NCBI GenBank assembly: GCA_009698295.1
Contig: WLQO01000042.1
Coordinates: 1 to 9,236 of the forward strand
DNA from: Actinomycetota bacterium
Lineage (GTDB): Bacteria > Actinomycetota > Actinomycetes > Nanopelagicales > Nanopelagicaceae
Reading direction: 5' to 3'
DNA: 9,236 nt
The notes under the pieces were generated by a model. That model was given only the letters and a program-made list of their open reading frames with translations. It did no database searches and was not told the origin of the DNA. Below, one piece after another: positions 6,100 through 9,236 of this stretch. The translations under genes were made by a program, and so were the position numbers. Every line of letters starts with the position of its first letter. Positions within the stretch are counted from its first letter, which is position 1.

Positions 6100-7646
6100 T
6101 GAATAAAGTTTTAGGCGGTCGCTATCAATTAGGAGCGATGATCGGCACCGGCGGAATGGCCGATGTTTACATCGCACAAGACCAACGTTTATCGCGCGAA
6201 GTCGCCGTAAAAATCTTGCGCAGTGATTTGGCAAAAGATTCAACTTTCGTCGCGCGCTTTAGAAAAGAAGCGAAGGCGGCAGCTGGCCTTAACCACCCTG
6301 GAATCGTTGCTGTTTATGACTCAGGTGAAGAACCTGCTCCTTACATAGTCATGGAATTAGTTTCTGGACACACTCTGCGCGAGTTAATTCACGATGGAGA
6401 GCGCTTGCCACTTGATCGCGCGCTTGAAATCGGTGCGGGCATTCTTGCGGCGTTGGATTATTCACATCAACGCGGAATTGTGCATCGCGATATAAAGCCC
6501 GCCAACGTAATGATCACCAATAAAGGCGATGTAAAGGTGATGGATTTTGGTATCGCGCGTGCGATGGATGATTTAGGTGCAACTTTAACTAGCACCTGGA
6601 ACGTAGTCGGCACCGCACAGTATTTATCACCGGAACAAGCGCTCGGTGAAATCGCAGATGCGCCAACAGATATTTATTCAACAGGATGTTTATTATTCGA
6701 ACTTCTAACTGGGCGTCCTCCATATACAGGTGAGACTCCAGTTTCAATTGCATATCAACATGTATCAGGTGCTTTAACACCGGCTCGTCAATTGCAACCT
6801 GATCTGCCGGAAAGCGTAGAAGTATTGTTAACGGTGGCACTCGCCAAGAAACCAGAAGATCGTTACGAATCTGCAAGTGCCATGCTGGAAGATATTAATA
6901 AGATTCGCGCCGGACAAAATATTTCTACAAAGGTAGCCCGAACTCCGCTCGTCAGTCGTCGCACTGCGTTGATCACTGGAATTGCAGTTATTGCGGCAGG
7001 TATTGCAGCGATCGTTGGGCTCTCCATGAATGGTGGGTCTACTCCTTCACTTGGCAATGAAATTCCAAATGTGGTTGGTCTGACCGAACCAGAAGCGCGC
7101 GCCTTACTTCCTGATTACACAGTCACGGTACAACGTGCTCATGATCCGCGTATTCCGAAAGATCGTGTGGCTAGCCAAATTCCATTGGCGACAACTCAAA
7201 TTAAGAAGGGCTCTGCTGTAACGCTAACAATTTCCGATGGCCCAGGTGATGCAACCGTGCCTGATGGTTTGGTCGGGATGTCTTTGATTGATGCGCGATC
7301 AGCACTTGCTGCTGCTGGTTTAGTGATCTCTAAAACTGAAGCGGCGCCATCAGATGAAATGCAAGGAACTGTTTTAAGTGTGACTCCCGAAGCAGGTTCG
7401 ACTATTACTGCAGGTGCAGGAGTTGTGTTAACAATTGCTAGCGGTGAAGTTGAAGTGCCAGATCTAATCGGTATCGAAGCGATTCAAGCTAAAACTTTAT
7501 TGATCCAGGCAGGTTTCTTGGTGCGTGAATTTAACGATTATGACGCAGCACAAACTGCGGGAGTTGTTATTCGACAGGCACCAGCACCGGGAACTACTCA
7601 AACTATTGGTAAACCCGTAACTATTACTATAAATAAAGCTCCGTAA
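6096..7646 (+). CDS. pknB: PASTA-domain serine/threonine protein kinase (PknB)
   Basis: A 516-residue membrane kinase. The cytoplasmic kinase domain (about 10-270) has the glycine loop GTGGMADVY (18-25 core), K39 in VAVK, E58 of helix C, HRDIKPAN at 130-137 with catalytic D132, DFG at 150-152, and GTAQYLSPE at 172-180. T165 and T167 in the activation loop align with the autophosphorylated threonines of mycobacterial PknB. After a short juxtamembrane linker, one membrane helix spans about 289-309. Three extracellular PASTA repeats follow, about 321-382, 385-449 and 451-514, which in the family sense peptidoglycan fragments or lipid II; mycobacterial PknB has four. The start is ATG at 6096, overlapping the phosphatase stop; GGGAG lies ten bases upstream. 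A second in-frame ATG at 6099 is immediately adjacent. It ends one base from the convergent trpG stop. Confidence 0.97.
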   Translation: MMNKVLGGRYQLGAMIGTGGMADVYIAQDQRLSREVAVKILRSDLAKDSTFVARFRKEAKAAAGLNHPGIVAVYDSGEEPAPYIVMELVSGHTLRELIHDGERLPLDRALEIGAGILAALDYSHQRGIVHRDIKPANVMITNKGDVKVMDFGIARAMDDLGATLTSTWNVVGTAQYLSPEQALGEIADAPTDIYSTGCLLFELLTGRPPYTGETPVSIAYQHVSGALTPARQLQPDLPESVEVLLTVALAKKPEDRYESASAMLEDINKIRAGQNISTKVARTPLVSRRTALITGIAVIAAGIAAIVGLSMNGGSTPSLGNEIPNVVGLTEPEARALLPDYTVTVQRAHDPRIPKDRVASQIPLATTQIKKGSAVTLTISDGPGDATVPDGLVGMSLIDARSALAAAGLVISKTEAAPSDEMQGTVLSVTPEAGSTITAGAGVVLTIASGEVEVPDLIGIEAIQAKTLLIQAGFLVREFNDYDAAQTAGVVIRQAPAPGTTQTIGKPVTITINKAP

Positions 7647-7647
7647 T

Positions 7648-8277
7648 TTAAGAGCTTCGTCCGACTACTGGTGACAACCCCACAGATTTGGCGAGCGCGT
7701 TTTTATCTCCACATTGCGTCAGCCAGTTCGCCAACATCAGGTGACCGTGTTCAGTCAGAACTGATTCCGGATGAAATTGCACGCCTTCGATAGGTAAAGT
7801 TTTATGGCGCAGGGACATAACTACACCGGATTCGGTTTGACCCGTAATCTCAAGTTCATCAGTAACAGTGTCGCGCTCAACGGCTAGCGAGTGGTAGCGA
7901 GTTGCGGTAAATGGTGAAGGTAAATTACTTAGTACACCTTTACCTTCATGAATTACTTGAGAAGTTTTTCCATGTAAAAGTTCTGGGGCGCGTGAAACAG
8001 TTGCACCAAATGCGACGGCAATTGCTTGGTGGCCTAGGCAAACTCCAAATAGCGGAATCTTATTTTCGGCGCAATATTTGATCATCTCAATACTTACTCC
8101 CGCTGCCTCCGGTGTTCCGGGGCCGGGCGAAATCAAGACACCGTCATAACTGCTGGCTTCGCTCGCTGCGACTTCATCGTTACGTTTTACGGTGCACTCG
8201 GCTCCAAGTTGGCCCAGATATTGCACCAAGTTAAAGACAAAGGAGTCGTAGTTATCAACGACAAGGATGCGGGCCAT
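7648..8277 (-). CDS. trpG: Anthranilate / aminodeoxychorismate synthase glutaminase subunit (TrpG/PabA)
   Basis: A 209-residue class I glutamine amidotransferase that releases ammonia from glutamine for a chorismate-using partner, TrpE (tryptophan) or PabB (folate). The catalytic triad is visible: C80 in FGVCLGHQAI, H169 and E171 in GVQFHPES. Other signatures are VVDNYDSF at 6-13, SPGPGTPEAAG at 50-60 forming the oxyanion region, and RYHSLAVE at 127-134. No chorismate-binding partner is encoded nearby, so it may serve both pathways, as amphibolic TrpG/PabA proteins do. The location between crgA and pknB matches the oriC-proximal neighbourhood of mycobacteria and Streptomyces. ATG at 8277 gives the usual MARILVVDNYDS start; no Shine-Dalgarno precedes it. 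Confidence 0.95.
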   Translation of the reverse strand: MARILVVDNYDSFVFNLVQYLGQLGAECTVKRNDEVAASEASSYDGVLISPGPGTPEAAGVSIEMIKYCAENKIPLFGVCLGHQAIAVAFGATVSRAPELLHGKTSQVIHEGKGVLSNLPSPFTATRYHSLAVERDTVTDELEITGQTESGVVMSLRHKTLPIEGVQFHPESVLTEHGHLMLANWLTQCGDKNALAKSVGLSPVVGRSS

Positions 8278-8283
8278 GGCGTA

Positions 8284-8289
8284 ATTCTG
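8284..8289 (-). promoter_or_regulatory. Possible leaderless -10 box for trpG
   Basis: CAGAAT on the minus strand is followed by six bases (TACGCC) and then the ATG at 8277. It deviates from TANNNT in the first base but keeps the key A2 and T6 and has the same spacing as the other leaderless candidates. No ribosome-binding site is visible. Evidence is weak on its own. Confidence 0.3.
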
Positions 8290-8310
8290 GCAGGTGCGTG
8301 GCGATCGATG

Positions 8311-8339
8311 TTTCCAGTATTGGATTTAGCCTGTAACCT
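8311..8339 (+). promoter_or_regulatory. Candidate leaderless promoter for crgA
   Basis: TTTCCA at 8311-8316 and TAACCT at 8334-8339 are separated by exactly 17 bases, and the -10 box is followed by six bases (TTAGCC) before the ATG at 8346. This is the most complete -35/-10 pair in the window. No Shine-Dalgarno lies in the interval, so the transcript is expected to start at the ATG. Confidence 0.55.
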
Positions 8340-8345
8340 TTAGCC

Positions 8346-8612
8346 ATGCCAAAGTCGAAATTGCGTAAAAAGGTCCAAGAGCGCCACGCTCACGAAGAGG
8401 TACTCCACGAAGCAGAGCCACACGGCCCGCTTGAGAGCCCAAGTTGGTTGGCACCTGTAATGGTCGCCAATTTCTTGATCGGTCTCTTCTGGATCGTCAT
8501 CTTTTATGTGACCCAGACTCGCTTTCCGATCCCTGGGATCGGCGCTTGGAACATGATTATCGGCTTTAGCTTCGTGGGGGTTGGATTTAGCCTCGCGACT
8601 AAATGGAGATAA
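8346..8612 (+). CDS. crgA: Cell division protein CrgA
   Basis: An 88-residue small membrane protein of the actinobacterial CrgA family (usually 80-95 residues). It has a basic N-terminus with PKSKLRKK, a charged His/Glu-rich cytoplasmic segment to about residue 30, then two membrane helices at about 38-56 and 67-83, ending in the family's C-terminal TKWR. The segment SPSWLAPVM at 31-39 and the WIVIFYVTQ at 49-57 are recognisable family features. CrgA helps recruit or stabilise divisome proteins such as FtsI/PbpB and FtsQ and tempers FtsZ ring assembly. It sits next to trpG and pknB, its common neighbours near the replication origin. Short length makes identification rest on the hydrophobic pattern and context, but the match is good. 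Confidence 0.92.
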   Translation: MPKSKLRKKVQERHAHEEVLHEAEPHGPLESPSWLAPVMVANFLIGLFWIVIFYVTQTRFPIPGIGAWNMIIGFSFVGVGFSLATKWR

Positions 8613-8652
8613 GCGCAGCGTAATCGACCGAGTAAATGGCGGTAATACTTAC

Positions 8653-8691
8653 CCCATTCTCAGCATTCTCTCAGGTCATGGGAGCATTCTC
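8653..8691 (+). repeat. Three CATTCTC direct repeats upstream of the response regulator gene
   Basis: CATTCTC occurs at 8655-8661, 8664-8670 and 8685-8691, with AGCATTCTC exact in the last two copies. Those two are 21 bases apart, about two helical turns, and the first two are 9 apart. OmpR-family regulators commonly bind direct repeats, so an autoregulatory operator is possible. The last copy also overlaps the presumed -10 position. Confidence 0.45.
8685..8690 (+). promoter_or_regulatory. Possible leaderless -10 box for the response regulator
   Basis: CATTCT is followed by six bases (CGAACC) and then the ATG at 8697, the same spacing as the other candidates, though the first base departs from TANNNT. 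A GGGAG at 8680-8684 is an alternative ribosome-binding site but at 12 bases it is distant. The TAATAC at 8643-8648 could instead be part of a promoter giving a leadered transcript. Confidence 0.3.
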
Positions 8692-8696
8692 GAACC

Positions 8697-9236
8697 ATGG
8701 CAACTATTGAAAGTAAGACTTCTCACCGGATCCTTGTAGTCGACGATGAGAAAAGTATTAGTGACTTAATTTCCACCAGCCTGCGCTTTGTTGGTTTTGA
8801 TGTGCGCACTGCCGCAACTGGTTCGGAAGCATTAACTGTTGCCGAAGAATTTAAACCACAAGCAATTGTCCTTGATGTAATGCTGCCTGATATCGATGGC
8901 TTTGAAGTCTGTCGCCAACTGCGCAGCGAAGGTTTAAATATCGGCGTCCTTTTTTTAACAGCAAAAGATGGCATGGAAGATAAAGTCGCCGGCTTAACAA
9001 TCGGTGGCGATGATTACATGACTAAGCCATTTAGTTTAGAAGAACTTGTTGCACGCTTGCGAGCACTGCTTCGCCGAATCGGAGTTGTAGAAATAGACAC
9101 CGACGACGAAAAGATTCGTTTCGCTGACCTTGAATTAAATGAAGCAACTCACGAGGTACATCGCGCTGGACAGTTGTTAGAAATGTCCCCCACTGAATTC
9201 CAGTTACTGCGTTACTTGCTGATAAACGCAGACCGT
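8697..9236 (+). CDS. OmpR/PhoB-family two-component response regulator (N-terminal part, runs off right edge)
   Basis: The first 180 residues are present; about 45-55 residues of the DNA-binding domain lie beyond the window. The receiver domain (about 11-125) shows the acidic pair D16-D17 in VVDDE, the phospho-acceptor D60 in LDVMLPDIDG, T88 in FLTAKD, and K110 in YMTKPF. The winged-helix domain begins near 140 with IRFADLELNEATHEV and reaches the recognition region with LEMSPTEFQLLRYLL at 161-175. The overall type resembles TrcR/PrrA/MprA-like actinobacterial regulators, but I cannot assign an ortholog. A sensor kinase gene may follow downstream. ATG at 8697 gives a short tail before the first beta strand; the 84-base spacer after crgA suggests its own promoter. 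Confidence 0.95.
   Translation, partial: MATIESKTSHRILVVDDEKSISDLISTSLRFVGFDVRTAATGSEALTVAEEFKPQAIVLDVMLPDIDGFEVCRQLRSEGLNIGVLFLTAKDGMEDKVAGLTIGGDDYMTKPFSLEELVARLRALLRRIGVVEIDTDDEKIRFADLELNEATHEVHRAGQLLEMSPTEFQLLRYLLINADR

Noticed and set aside
8301..8310. CGATCG/ATCGAT overlapping palindromes between trpG and crgA
   Set aside because: Too short to be a meaningful operator on their own; such tetramer-rich palindromes are expected by chance and recur in coding sequence here.
1..9236. CRISPR array, insertion sequence, phage gene, toxin-antitoxin pair or defence system
   Set aside because: There are no regularly spaced long repeats, no terminal inverted repeats, no transposase or integrase, and all coding space belongs to conserved housekeeping families in uniform codon style.

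Overview
The window reads as an ordinary, densely packed core-genome segment of a free-living actinobacterium. It combines a mycobacterial-type (type F, Sdh1-like) succinate dehydrogenase anchor, a PASTA-domain PknB kinase with a PP2C phosphatase, an anthranilate/aminodeoxychorismate glutaminase next to crgA, and the pheA-serS-HAD run seen in many actinobacteria. Base composition is moderate for the phylum (mid-40s % GC by eye) and the spacers are tiny. That combination suggests a streamlined freshwater lineage such as the Nanopelagicales (acI). This placement is inference from gene content and composition, not a phylogeny.

Layout. Minus strand, 1-1361: the start of a succinate dehydrogenase operon (sdhC then sdhA, which runs off the left edge), with its own promoter. 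Minus strand, 1477-1562: tRNA-Ser(UGA) with an encoded CCA and its own -10 box. Minus strand, 1610-4532: a tight pheA-serS-HAD operon (2-nt gap, then a GTGA overlap). Minus strand, 4586-5290: a glycerophosphodiester phosphodiesterase. A 32-bp divergent spacer follows. Plus strand, 5323-7646: a PP2C phosphatase and PknB kinase joined by an ATGA overlap. Minus strand, 7648-8277: trpG/pabA, convergent with pknB and separated by one base. Plus strand, 8346-8612: crgA, divergent from trpG. Plus strand, 8697 to the right edge: the first 180 codons of an OmpR/PhoB-type response regulator.

Functionally the region mixes respiration (SdhCA), serine charging (SerS and a cognate tRNA-Ser), aromatic/folate metabolism (PheA, TrpG/PabA), phosphodiester recycling (GDPD) and growth/division control (PP2C/PknB, CrgA, response regulator). 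Every stretch of sequence is accounted for and no gap exceeds about 115 bp.

I found no convincing undescribed system. The strongest unusual signals are regulatory. Six transcription-unit starts have no usable Shine-Dalgarno but carry a -10-like hexamer ending 6-7 bases before the start codon, the geometry of leaderless transcripts. Others worth a look are the Cys/His-rich membrane anchor of the dehydrogenase, a phosphatase that lacks the membrane anchor typical of PstP, a Glu-to-Gln change in the predicted phenylalanine-binding motif of PheA, and direct repeats upstream of the response regulator.
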